Under the pieces are notes generated by a model. It was not told the DNA's origin, did no database searches, and worked only from the letters and a program-made list of their open reading frames with translations. Source: Paenirhizobium cremeum (lineage in GTDB: Bacteria > Pseudomonadota > Alphaproteobacteria > Rhizobiales > Rhizobiaceae). Taken from it: a stretch of 64,000 nt of DNA. The stretch's first letter is position 1. Every line of letters starts with the position of its first letter. Shown here one piece after another: positions 44,447 to 52,220 of this stretch. Location of the stretch: contig NZ_JAGGCS010000004.1 in NCBI RefSeq assembly GCF_022884085.1, positions 176,599 through 240,598 on the forward strand. Direction: 5' to 3'. The position numbers and the translations under genes were made by a program.

Positions 44447-46060
44447 TCAATCGACCATGCCGGCGGTCTTCCGTTCATGAATTTCTATCAGCGCAAGGCC
44501 GCCATTGTCCCGGGCTTTGCGCAGAGCCGCAGGAAGATCATCGACATGCCCGAGCCGTTCCGCGGAGATACCGTAGGCCGTGGCGATCTTCAGGAAATCG
44601 GGCGCCGAAGGTTTCACGCCTTCCGGCACGATCCCCTGCTCGATCATATAGGTCTCAATCTCCCTGTAGCCGTCATTGTTCCAGACGAGGAAGATGACGC
44701 GGACGCCGGCATCCCTGGCGGAGCCGAGTTCGGCAAGCGAAAACTGCAGGCCGCCGTCGCCCGTCAGGCAGACGATCTGCGTGTCCGGTTCGGCGAGACT
44801 TGCACCGACCGATGCCGGCGCGGCATAGCCAAGCGCGCCGTAGCCGGTCGCCGAATTGAACCAGCCATGCGGGCGGCCCGCTTCGAAATAGAGATTGCCG
44901 GCATAGACGGCCTGGGTGGAATCGCCGACGATGATCGCGCCCTGAAGCGTATCCCGGATGGTCTCCAGGATGGAGATTTCGGCGCGCATTTTGTCCGTCA
45001 GTTCGGCATGGGCCGCGGTTCTCGCAGCGGCGGCACGCCCTCTTCCGCCGGAAGATGTCTTCTCCTCGCCGATCTCCGTCAGAAGATCCTCGACCAGCGT
45101 GCCGACGTCCGACAGGATCGACAGGACGGCCCGTGGGCCCCGTGCGAGCTGCATGGCGTCGATATCGACGCGAACGAGATTGTCGAGTTCCGGAAAACCG
45201 TCATCGGCAAACATGCCGTAGTCGGTCTGCCCCATCTGGGTGCCGAGCGCCAGCACGAGGTCAGCCTCGGCGACAAGCTTTCTCATGGCCTTGAGGCTCG
45301 GGCTTGCCGGCACCGACAGGGGATGCCCCGAAAGCATGCCGCGGGCGTTCACGGTGCTAACAACAGGCGCATCGAGCCGTTCGGCAAGCGTTGCGACCGC
45401 CTTTGCCGCATCAACCGCGCCGCCGCCCAGAAGAATGACCGGATTTCGGGCGCGTTCGCAGCGTTCCGCCAGATCGAGCACGCTGGCAAGATCGGCGCGG
45501 GGCAAGAAGGCCGGACTTTGAAGAAGCCTCGGCAGAGGGATCTCCATCGACATGACGTCGATCGGGATTTCGATATGAACCGGTCCCGGGCGGCCGGAAC
45601 GCAGGATGGTGAAGGCTCTCGCCATCACCGCAGGCAGATCGGCCGGATCGAGAAGGGTCTGACTCATCAGCGTGAAGGAAGCCATCATCGCATGCTGGTC
45701 AGGCAGTTCATGCAGCCGGCCGCGTCCGTGGCCGAGGCTCGACCGCGCATTGACGCCGGAGATAACGAGGAGCGGCACGGAATCCTGCTGGGCCTGCGCC
45801 ATGGCGGTTATCGCATTGGTAAGGCCGGGGCCGGTAATCAGCAGACAGACGCCCGGTTTTCCGCTGACGCGGGCATAGCCGTCAGCCATGAAACCTGCAC
45901 CCTGTTCGTGGCGAGGGGTGATATGGCGGATGTTGGAAGCGGCAAGCCCGCGATAGAGTTCGACGGTGTGGACGCCCGGAATGCCGAAGACGGTATCGAC
46001 GCCATTGGCTTCCAGAATATCGATCAGTGCTTCTCCGACTGTCTTCATTTCGCCGCCCAT
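44447..46060 (-). CDS. ThDP-dependent enzyme, 2-ketoarginine decarboxylase (AruI)-like
   Basis: A 537-residue enzyme of the acetolactate synthase/decarboxylase superfamily. The catalytic Glu is E52 (RHEQGAGFMADG), and the ThDP-Mg motif is GDGGLQF ending in N-N-D. By itself it would be called acetolactate-synthase-like, but it overlaps an arginine:pyruvate-type aminotransferase, and the pair aruH-aruI in Pseudomonas turns arginine into 2-ketoarginine and then 4-guanidinobutanal. No small regulatory subunit is nearby, which argues against acetolactate synthase. The start is at 46060 or 46048; the latter makes an ATGA overlap. Confidence 0.8.
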   Translation of the reverse strand: MGGEMKTVGEALIDILEANGVDTVFGIPGVHTVELYRGLAASNIRHITPRHEQGAGFMADGYARVSGKPGVCLLITGPGLTNAITAMAQAQQDSVPLLVISGVNARSSLGHGRGRLHELPDQHAMMASFTLMSQTLLDPADLPAVMARAFTILRSGRPGPVHIEIPIDVMSMEIPLPRLLQSPAFLPRADLASVLDLAERCERARNPVILLGGGAVDAAKAVATLAERLDAPVVSTVNARGMLSGHPLSVPASPSLKAMRKLVAEADLVLALGTQMGQTDYGMFADDGFPELDNLVRVDIDAMQLARGPRAVLSILSDVGTLVEDLLTEIGEEKTSSGGRGRAAAARTAAHAELTDKMRAEISILETIRDTLQGAIIVGDSTQAVYAGNLYFEAGRPHGWFNSATGYGALGYAAPASVGASLAEPDTQIVCLTGDGGLQFSLAELGSARDAGVRVIFLVWNNDGYREIETYMIEQGIVPEGVKPSAPDFLKIATAYGISAERLGHVDDLPAALRKARDNGGLALIEIHERKTAGMVD

Positions 46061-47262
46061 TTCTGTTCATCCTCCCGCTCGATCAGTTCCGTCGCCAGTT
46101 CGGCCATGCGTCCGGTGGCTTCCTCGAGCTTTTCGTCATCGACGGTGAGCGACACCCGGATGAAACCTTCCGCCTGCTTGCCGAAGGAGCCGCCCGGCAT
46201 GACGGCGACGTTCTTCTCGTCCAGGAGGCGGTGAGCAAACTCTAGGCCAGTGAGCCCGGTCGCGCTGACGTCGATCACGATGAACATTCCGCCTTCTGGC
46301 ATCATCGGCTGCAGCGGTCCGTTGCCGGCAAGGCCTTCGGCCACAAGTCGCGCGCGGCGTGCATAATTACCTCGCATGACGGCGGAGGTGTCGAAGGGTT
46401 CGGAGAGCGCCATTGCCGTCATGTCGGCGATGAAGGGCTGGACGCCGAACAGCATGGTTTCCGAAACCGGCAGCAGGCGATCACAGAATTCGACGGGACC
46501 GGCGGCCCACCCGCTGCGGAAACCGGGGGCTGCGTGGGACTTGGAAATCGAGGAGACGACGACGGTCCGTTCCGCCAGATCCGGCTGGTCGAAGGGCGAG
46601 GCGAAGGGTTTGTCGAAGATCAGTTCTTCGTAAACCTCGTCGCAGACGATCCAGAGATCGTGATCGCGACAGACCTTGCCGATGGCGGCAATCTCGTCTG
46701 CCGACAGAACGGCGCCGGTCGGATTGTGCGGCGTATTAAGAAGCAACACGCGCGAGCGGGGCGTAATCGCCCGGCCAAGATCGTCCGGCTGCAGATGGAA
46801 GTGGTGTTCCGGCCGAAGCGGAACGGGCGCCATGCGCGCGCCGCTGGAGGCGATGACGCCTTCGTACGTTGCGTAAAAGGGGTCGCCGACCAGCACCTCA
46901 TCGCCCGGTTCGAGCAGGCCGAGCATCACCGTGAAGAGAGCGGTCTGGGTGCCTGGAAAGCAGAGAATGTTGCGCTCGGTAACGTCAGGACGGCGTTTTA
47001 CGTATTTGGCGGCCAGCGCCTTTACCACGCTCGGTTCGCCGCGGCCGTTCGAATAGCGGGTGCGGCCCGCATACATGGCGCGGGCACATTCGGCGAGCAG
47101 GGCCGGATCTGGTGCCACGTCCGGCTCCCCGATCGTCAGTTCGATGACGGGAATGCCCTTCGCGGCTTTGCGACGGGCCTCGATGTGAACGGCCCATTTT
47201 CCCGAACCAAGGTGAGCAAGCCGCTCGGTGATGGAGGCGTAACGCATGGGTGTTCCGATCAT
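46045..47262 (-). CDS. PLP aminotransferase, arginine:pyruvate transaminase (AruH)-like
   Basis: A 405-residue fold-type I aminotransferase. The PLP lysine is K241 (SSISKSHAAPGFRSGW); N180 (NTPHNPTG) and D208 (CDEVY) are the other cofactor contacts. SKSHAAPGFRSGW is the form seen in AruH-like enzymes. The start at 47262 forms ATGA with the TetR stop; an ATG at 47247 is an alternative. It is followed at once by the decarboxylase, suggesting that the 2-oxo acid made here is decarboxylated next. The substrate is inferred from context, not proven. Confidence 0.82.
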   Translation of the reverse strand: MIGTPMRYASITERLAHLGSGKWAVHIEARRKAAKGIPVIELTIGEPDVAPDPALLAECARAMYAGRTRYSNGRGEPSVVKALAAKYVKRRPDVTERNILCFPGTQTALFTVMLGLLEPGDEVLVGDPFYATYEGVIASSGARMAPVPLRPEHHFHLQPDDLGRAITPRSRVLLLNTPHNPTGAVLSADEIAAIGKVCRDHDLWIVCDEVYEELIFDKPFASPFDQPDLAERTVVVSSISKSHAAPGFRSGWAAGPVEFCDRLLPVSETMLFGVQPFIADMTAMALSEPFDTSAVMRGNYARRARLVAEGLAGNGPLQPMMPEGGMFIVIDVSATGLTGLEFAHRLLDEKNVAVMPGGSFGKQAEGFIRVSLTVDDEKLEEATGRMAELATELIEREDEQKWAAK

Positions 47263-47924
47263 TTTTCGTTGGTGCCGGCATCTGGCCCGGTAAGGCGCAG
47301 GCCACCGAGCAGGGCCTCGACCGATTTCAGAGCGATACGCGGCAGAGCATGGTCGTCAAAAAGATCCTGGGCAAGCGAACCCTCGAGCCAGAGACCGTCG
47401 ATCAGGCCGTTGATGGCAATGGCCAGCTTGCGGCTCTCGCCCGATGCCGGCGTGCGGCCGCATTCGGCGAGAAAGTCGGAGATGAGTTCTTCCAGCGCAT
47501 CGCGGAAGATCAGGTAGTTCTCGCGGTGGATGCGGGCAAATTCCGGATCGACGCGGATGTGGCTGATGAACCCGGCCCAAAGCGAGAGCGTGCGCGGATC
47601 GGTGACCGGCGGACTGACATTGGCGATGATAAAATCATGCAGTCTGAGGCGCGCGCTCTTCACGTCGCCCCCGCCCTCGACCCCAGCCGCGCTGATCGCC
47701 GTCGTGGTCATCGATGCCATGGTCTCGCGATAGGCGGCCTGCAGCATCTGGTCCTTGCTGGCGAAGTAATGGCGGATCAGGCCGCCGGTGACGCCGGCGC
47801 GGGCCGCGATCTCGCGTACGGTCGCGCCCTCCAGTCCCTTCTCCGAAATGCAGTCCAGCGTTGCCCTGATCAGGTCCTGCCGCCGCTCCGCCTCCCCGGC
47901 GCGATGGAAGACCCGCCGGCTCAT
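47259..47924 (-). CDS. TetR/AcrR-family regulator of the arginine-type cluster
   Basis: A 221-residue repressor-type protein. The N-terminal helix-turn-helix (about residues 15-62) contains ATVREIAARAGVTGGLIRHY, similar to the BetI branch of the family; the C-terminal ligand domain is helical. Its start overlaps the hydrolase stop (ATGA) and its stop overlaps the aminotransferase start, so it is embedded in the operon it probably controls. A palindrome in the divergent region (48876-48887) is a candidate operator. Confidence 0.88.
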   Translation of the reverse strand: MSRRVFHRAGEAERRQDLIRATLDCISEKGLEGATVREIAARAGVTGGLIRHYFASKDQMLQAAYRETMASMTTTAISAAGVEGGGDVKSARLRLHDFIIANVSPPVTDPRTLSLWAGFISHIRVDPEFARIHRENYLIFRDALEELISDFLAECGRTPASGESRKLAIAINGLIDGLWLEGSLAQDLFDDHALPRIALKSVEALLGGLRLTGPDAGTNEK

Positions 47925-48799
47925 GACGCCAGTCTCAATATCGGCCGGGTCAGGCAGGTGGGACCGCCTTCGCAGGCGATGCAGAGCGCGTCGGCGGCAA
48001 AGGTCTGTACCTCGCAGCCGGCTGCCTCCATGGCGGCGCGGGTTCCGGGGAAGCCTTCCACCATGATGACCTTGCGCGGCGAGGTCGGCAGGACGTTGAG
48101 GTTCAGGCCGTTGCTGGCGGCAAACTCCTCTTCTGGAGCAAGGACAAGCCGGATGCCCTTTTCCTTCAAGAGGAAATAGAAGGCGGCCGGCAGCAGCGGC
48201 GCATGGACGAGCGCCAGATCCTTGGCGAGCGGGCTGATGACCGACATGAGGTGCAGGCAGGCTTCCTCGCCCTGCCAGAGCGGCAGGTCGAAGCCGAGAA
48301 CCGTGACACCATGGGGTGCCAGCATCGCCGTCATCTGCTCGATGCCGGCCTGGTTGGAGCGCACACCGCGGCCGATCGCAAGCGTTGTTGCGTCCACCCA
48401 CACACAGTCGCCACCTTCGATCGTGCCGGGAGCTTCGATGCGACCGAGAATCGGAATGCCGGCCTTGCTATAGACTGCCTCGTGCAGTTCCGGTTCGCGC
48501 TGGCGCAGCGGCTTGCCCATGTTGAGGATGATGGCGCCGTGATCTGTCATCAGCGAGGGATCGTGGGTGAACATGGCGTCCGCCAAACCGTCGCCGCGGT
48601 CCTCTAGCCACAGGATTTCAGCCCCGGCGCCCGCCACCAGATCGGCAAAATGCCCGTATTGCTGGACGGCTCTCGCGCCGTCGAAGGTCGGCCCGTAATG
48701 CCAGACGGAGGGATCGGCATCCCTGAGGCTCGCACCCGGCCGGCGCATCACCACCCTCAAGAGTTTCCCCGACATGTCCTGAGAGCCGTAATTCTTCAT
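47921..48799 (-). CDS. Guanidine-modifying hydrolase (arginine deiminase / DDAH family)
   Basis: A 292-residue enzyme of the amidinotransferase superfamily. The catalytic triad can be placed: E128 in EGGD, H183 in ACLHLM, and nucleophile C282 in GGPTCLTRP, with D80 as a substrate contact. The size fits dimethylarginine dimethylaminohydrolases rather than the longer arginine deiminases (about 400 residues). It should convert a guanidine compound to the ureido product, for example dimethylarginine or arginine to citrulline. First gene of the minus operon, with GGGAAGGG before its ATG. Confidence 0.82.
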   Translation of the reverse strand: MKNYGSQDMSGKLLRVVMRRPGASLRDADPSVWHYGPTFDGARAVQQYGHFADLVAGAGAEILWLEDRGDGLADAMFTHDPSLMTDHGAIILNMGKPLRQREPELHEAVYSKAGIPILGRIEAPGTIEGGDCVWVDATTLAIGRGVRSNQAGIEQMTAMLAPHGVTVLGFDLPLWQGEEACLHLMSVISPLAKDLALVHAPLLPAAFYFLLKEKGIRLVLAPEEEFAASNGLNLNVLPTSPRKVIMVEGFPGTRAAMEAAGCEVQTFAADALCIACEGGPTCLTRPILRLAS

Positions 48800-48875
48800 G
48801 CGCCCTTCCCGATCCCACGGCCTGGCATGTCTGACCGCACTGCAAACTGATTTACTTATACGCTTGAATAATTAC

Positions 48876-48887
48876 TGCACAAGTGCA
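48876..48887. promoter_or_regulatory. Candidate operator in the divergent arginine-type promoter region
   Basis: TGCAC-aa-GTGCA is a short perfect inverted repeat. It lies between the divergent operons, 77 bases from the hydrolase start and 117 bases from the transporter start. An AT-rich stretch (48850-48875) beside it could hold the promoters. The TetR protein is the natural candidate to bind here. Confidence 0.35.
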
Positions 48888-49003
48888 AAACTCCCGGGCA
48901 ATCCACCGGGCGGGATCCAGCGCCGCACCGGGCAGACAAGAAGCTGGCGGGAACAGTGGCAACCATCTTGCCGGGGCTTTGCCTCCGGGCATTGGCGGTA
49001 TTC

Positions 49004-49777
49004 ATGACGATATCGGCGCAAGCCATTGACGTGCAGGATCTGTACAAGCGGTTCGGTCCGCTCGAGGTCCTGAAGGGTGTTTCGCTATCGGCAAGGCAGG
49101 GCGACGTGATCGCCATCATCGGCGGCAGCGGCTCGGGAAAATCCACCTTCCTCAGATGCATCAACATGCTGGAACTGCCGAGCGCGGGCTCGGTGACGAT
49201 CCATGGCGAGACGATCGCCATGAAGAAGGACGGTCATGGCGGCCTGATGCCGGCGGACCGCAGGCAGGTGCAGCGCATCCGCAGCCGGCTCGGCATGGTG
49301 TTCCAGAACTTCAATCTCTGGCAGCACATGACGGTGCTGCAGAATGTCATCGAGGTGCCGGTGCATGTCCTGGGCATGCGCAAGGACGAAGCGGTCGCCA
49401 TCGCCGAAACGCTGCTCAGGCGGGTCGGTCTTTACGAGAAGCGGGACGCCTATCCGGCCTTCCTTTCCGGCGGGCAGCAGCAGCGTGCCGCTATCGCCCG
49501 GGCGCTGGCCATCCAACCGCTAGTCATGCTGTTCGACGAGCCGACCTCGGCGCTCGATCCGGAGCTTGTCGGCGAGGTTCTCTCCGTCATCGGCGATCTC
49601 GCCCGGGAAAAGCGCACGATGATCCTCGTCACCCATGAAATGAAGTTCGCCCGCGAAGTCTCCAACCATGTGGTCTTTCTCGCCAACGGCGTGATCGAGG
49701 AACAGGGACCGCCGGAACAGCTGTTCGGCGCGCCGAAATCCGAACGGCTCAAGAAATTCATCAGCTCAATCCATTGA
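49004..49777 (+). CDS. ABC transporter ATP-binding protein, basic amino acid type
   Basis: A 257-residue ATPase of the polar-amino-acid family (HisP/AotP). Walker A is GGSGSGKST, the signature LSGGQQQR, Walker B VMLFDEPTSALDPE and the H-loop VTHEM. The insert after INMLELPSAG, with RIRSRLGMVFQNFNLW, is typical. The start at 49004 matches family length; a GTG at 48956 is an alternative. It is the first gene of the plus operon divergent from the hydrolase operon. Confidence 0.9.
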   Translation: MTISAQAIDVQDLYKRFGPLEVLKGVSLSARQGDVIAIIGGSGSGKSTFLRCINMLELPSAGSVTIHGETIAMKKDGHGGLMPADRRQVQRIRSRLGMVFQNFNLWQHMTVLQNVIEVPVHVLGMRKDEAVAIAETLLRRVGLYEKRDAYPAFLSGGQQQRAAIARALAIQPLVMLFDEPTSALDPELVGEVLSVIGDLAREKRTMILVTHEMKFAREVSNHVVFLANGVIEEQGPPEQLFGAPKSERLKKFISSIH

Positions 49778-49812
49778 GACTTCATCAAACCTAAAAACAA
49801 CAGGGGAACATA

Positions 49813-50595
49813 ATGAAGAATGCAATGAAGATCACCCTTATCGCACTGGCCATCGGCGGAGCGGCCTTTGGCAACGCTGCCGCCGAACAGGTCAAGGTCG
49901 GCTTCTCCGCCGAGCCCTATCCGCCCTTCGCATCGCCGGATGCTGCCGGCAAATGGGTCGGCTGGGAGGTCGATTTCATGGAGGCCATCTGCGCCGAGGC
50001 CAAGCTCGACTGCGTCATCACTCCGGTCGCCTGGGACGGCATCATTCCGGCATTGACCTCGAAGAAGATCGACATGATCGTCGGCTCGATGTCGATCACG
50101 GAGGAACGCCTGAAGACCATCGACTTCTCCGACAAATACTACAACACGCCGACCGGCATTGTCGGGCCGAAGAGCGAAAAGTTCGAAGCGACGCCCGAAG
50201 GGCTTGCCGGCAAGATCCTCGGTGTACAGGTTTCGACCGTCCACGCCGATTACGCTCACAAGTATTTCGGCGACAAGGCATCGGAAATCAAGGAATACCA
50301 GACCCAGGACGAGGCAAACCAGGACCTCGCCGCCGGCCGTCTCGATGCCGTTCAGGCCGATGCCATCGCGCTCGACGCCTTCCTGAAGTCCGAAGCCGGC
50401 GCTACCTGCTGTGAGCTCAAGGGCAATGTGAAGGACGATCCGGCCATCCTCGGAGCGGGCGTTGGCGTCGGTCTGCGCAAGGGCGAAACCGAGCTGAAGG
50501 ATAAGGTCAACGCTGCGATCAAGGCGATCCGTGCCAACGGCACCTACGACACCTTCTCGAAGAAGTATTTCGACTTCGACATCTACGGCGGTTGA
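49813..50595 (+). CDS. Periplasmic basic-amino-acid binding protein
   Basis: A 260-residue family-3 solute-binding protein. A signal peptide ends near AAA at residues 22-24. Family features include PYPPFAS, WDGIIPALTSKKIDMIVGSM, and the arginine in SITEER that contacts the ligand carboxylate. Four cysteines suggest disulfides. It resembles arginine/histidine/ornithine and opine receptors (AotJ, HisJ, NocT). It lies 35 bases after the ATPase gene. The ligand cannot be assigned from sequence alone. Confidence 0.9.
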   Translation: MKNAMKITLIALAIGGAAFGNAAAEQVKVGFSAEPYPPFASPDAAGKWVGWEVDFMEAICAEAKLDCVITPVAWDGIIPALTSKKIDMIVGSMSITEERLKTIDFSDKYYNTPTGIVGPKSEKFEATPEGLAGKILGVQVSTVHADYAHKYFGDKASEIKEYQTQDEANQDLAAGRLDAVQADAIALDAFLKSEAGATCCELKGNVKDDPAILGAGVGVGLRKGETELKDKVNAAIKAIRANGTYDTFSKKYFDFDIYGG

Positions 50596-50668
50596 CCGTT
50601 TCCCCGGACATGCGGCGGGGGTCCGCCGCATGCCTTCTCCGCACTTCTGACAATCGAGGCGTTTCAAG

Positions 50669-51400
50669 ATGGCGGCAGCGTCCGGCAGCCTTTTCGACTG
50701 GAGCCTTCTGGCGCTTTCGCCGCCGGGCTGGGGCGGCGTGCTTCTGCAAGGCTTTGCGCAATCGCTGCAGCTTGCGGTGGGCGGCTACGGGCTCGGCATC
50801 CTGATCGGGATCGGCGGAGCCTTCGGCAAGCTTTATGGCGGGCCTATCCTTCGTGACCTCCTGGAGGTCTATACCACCGTCATTAGGGCCGTACCGGAAC
50901 TGGTCCTGATCCTTCTCCTCTATTATGCCGGCACGGACGCGGTGAACGCGCTGCTTTCGCTGGCCGGACTGCCCTCGGTCGACATCAGCGGACTTGCGGC
51001 CGGTGTCTTTGTCATCGGCGTGGTGCAGGGGGCCTATTCGACCGAGGTATTGCGCGGCGCGATCAAGGCCGTGCCGCCTGGGCAGATCGAGGCTGCGCGG
51101 GCCTATGGCATGTCGCCGATCAAGGTGATGATCCGCGTCACGCTTCCTGCCATGCTGCCCTTTGCCATTCCCGGACTCGCCAATCTCTGGCTGATCGCCA
51201 CCAAGGACACCGCTCTGCTAGCGGTCGTCGGGTTCAGCGAACTGACACTCGTGACGCGCCAGGCGGCCGGCAGCACCAAGGCCTACATGCTGTTCTTCTG
51301 CGCGGCAGGCGCCCTCTACCTGCTGCTGACGCTCGTTTCCAACGTCGTGATCGGCATCGTCGAGCGCCGGGCGCGGCGCGGAATTGCGGAGCCGGTGTAA
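50669..51400 (+). CDS. ABC permease, basic amino acid type (HisQ-like)
   Basis: A 243-residue membrane protein with about five helices. The permease-ATPase contact loop (EAA region, GQIEAARAYGMSPIKVM) is at about residues 140-160. It forms a heterodimer with the next gene's product, as HisQ with HisM. It lies 73 bases after the binding protein and ends four bases before the next ATG. Confidence 0.9.
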   Translation: MAAASGSLFDWSLLALSPPGWGGVLLQGFAQSLQLAVGGYGLGILIGIGGAFGKLYGGPILRDLLEVYTTVIRAVPELVLILLLYYAGTDAVNALLSLAGLPSVDISGLAAGVFVIGVVQGAYSTEVLRGAIKAVPPGQIEAARAYGMSPIKVMIRVTLPAMLPFAIPGLANLWLIATKDTALLAVVGFSELTLVTRQAAGSTKAYMLFFCAAGALYLLLTLVSNVVIGIVERRARRGIAEPV

Positions 51401-51404
51401 CGAG

Positions 51405-52220
51405 ATGACCGAGATCGCGTCCGGAATGCCCGCCTATCAGCCGCCAAAGGCGCGGCACCTGTTCGAGCCGCACCGGCTATTCATGATGGCGGTTTTTGCG
51501 GCAATCGTCCTTTGCGCCGCTTGGTTCATGCGCTGGGACTGGTTGCCGAAATACCAGTGGCGTCTTGTCGCCGGCGTCTGGCAGACATTGCTGCTGCTGT
51601 TTTTGACCGCCTTTTTCGGATTTCTGCTGGCGGTTCCGATCGGGCTCGTGCAGGTCACGGGTCCGAAACTGCTGGCCTGGCCGGCCAAAATATTCTGCAC
51701 GATCATTCGCGGCACGCCGCTGCTGCTGCAGCTCTGGCTGCTCTATTACGGTCTCGGCTCGCTCTTCGCCCAGTATCCCGAGATCCGTTCGTCCTTTCTC
51801 TGGCCCTATCTCCGGCAGGCATGGCCCTATGGTTTTGCGGCGCTGATGCTGTCCTTTGCGGCCTACGAGGGCGAGGTGATGCGCGGCGCGTTTGCCGGGG
51901 TTCCGAAGGGTGAGCTCGAAGCAGCGCGTGCCTTCGGCATGAGCCGGCTAACGATGTTTCGCCGAATCTGGCTGCCACGGGCGATCCATCGGGTGCTTCC
52001 CACCCTGACCGGCGAAACCGTGCTGCAGCTCAAATCCACACCGCTTGTCGCCACCATCACGGTGGTCGATGTCTATGCCGTGATATCGAAAGTCAGGCAG
52101 GAGACTTATCTCACCTACGAACCGCTGCTATTGCTGGCGCTGATCTACCTCTGCCTGACCGGTCTTCTGGTCATGGCATTCCGCTTTCTCGAAAACCGCA
52201 TTCCAAACCGTGGTGCATGA
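51405..52220 (+). CDS. ABC permease, basic amino acid type (HisM-like)
   Basis: A 271-residue membrane protein with a polar N-terminal extension and about five helices. The EAA loop reads GELEAARAFGMSRLTMF. RGTPLLLQLWLLYYG is the usual conserved helix of this family. The start at 51405 follows the preceding stop by four bases. Its own stop overlaps the amidohydrolase start (ATGA), tying import to hydrolysis. Confidence 0.9.
   Translation: MTEIASGMPAYQPPKARHLFEPHRLFMMAVFAAIVLCAAWFMRWDWLPKYQWRLVAGVWQTLLLLFLTAFFGFLLAVPIGLVQVTGPKLLAWPAKIFCTIIRGTPLLLQLWLLYYGLGSLFAQYPEIRSSFLWPYLRQAWPYGFAALMLSFAAYEGEVMRGAFAGVPKGELEAARAFGMSRLTMFRRIWLPRAIHRVLPTLTGETVLQLKSTPLVATITVVDVYAVISKVRQETYLTYEPLLLLALIYLCLTGLLVMAFRFLENRIPNRGA

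Noticed and set aside
44447-46060. Calling the ThDP enzyme acetolactate synthase
   Set aside because: No regulatory subunit or branched-chain genes are nearby, and the overlap with an arginine-transaminase-like gene favours a 2-oxo acid decarboxylase.
44438-46234. A plus-strand open frame of about 600 codons opposite the ThDP enzyme gene
   Set aside because: Antisense shadow with low-complexity composition; the minus strand carries intact catalytic motifs.
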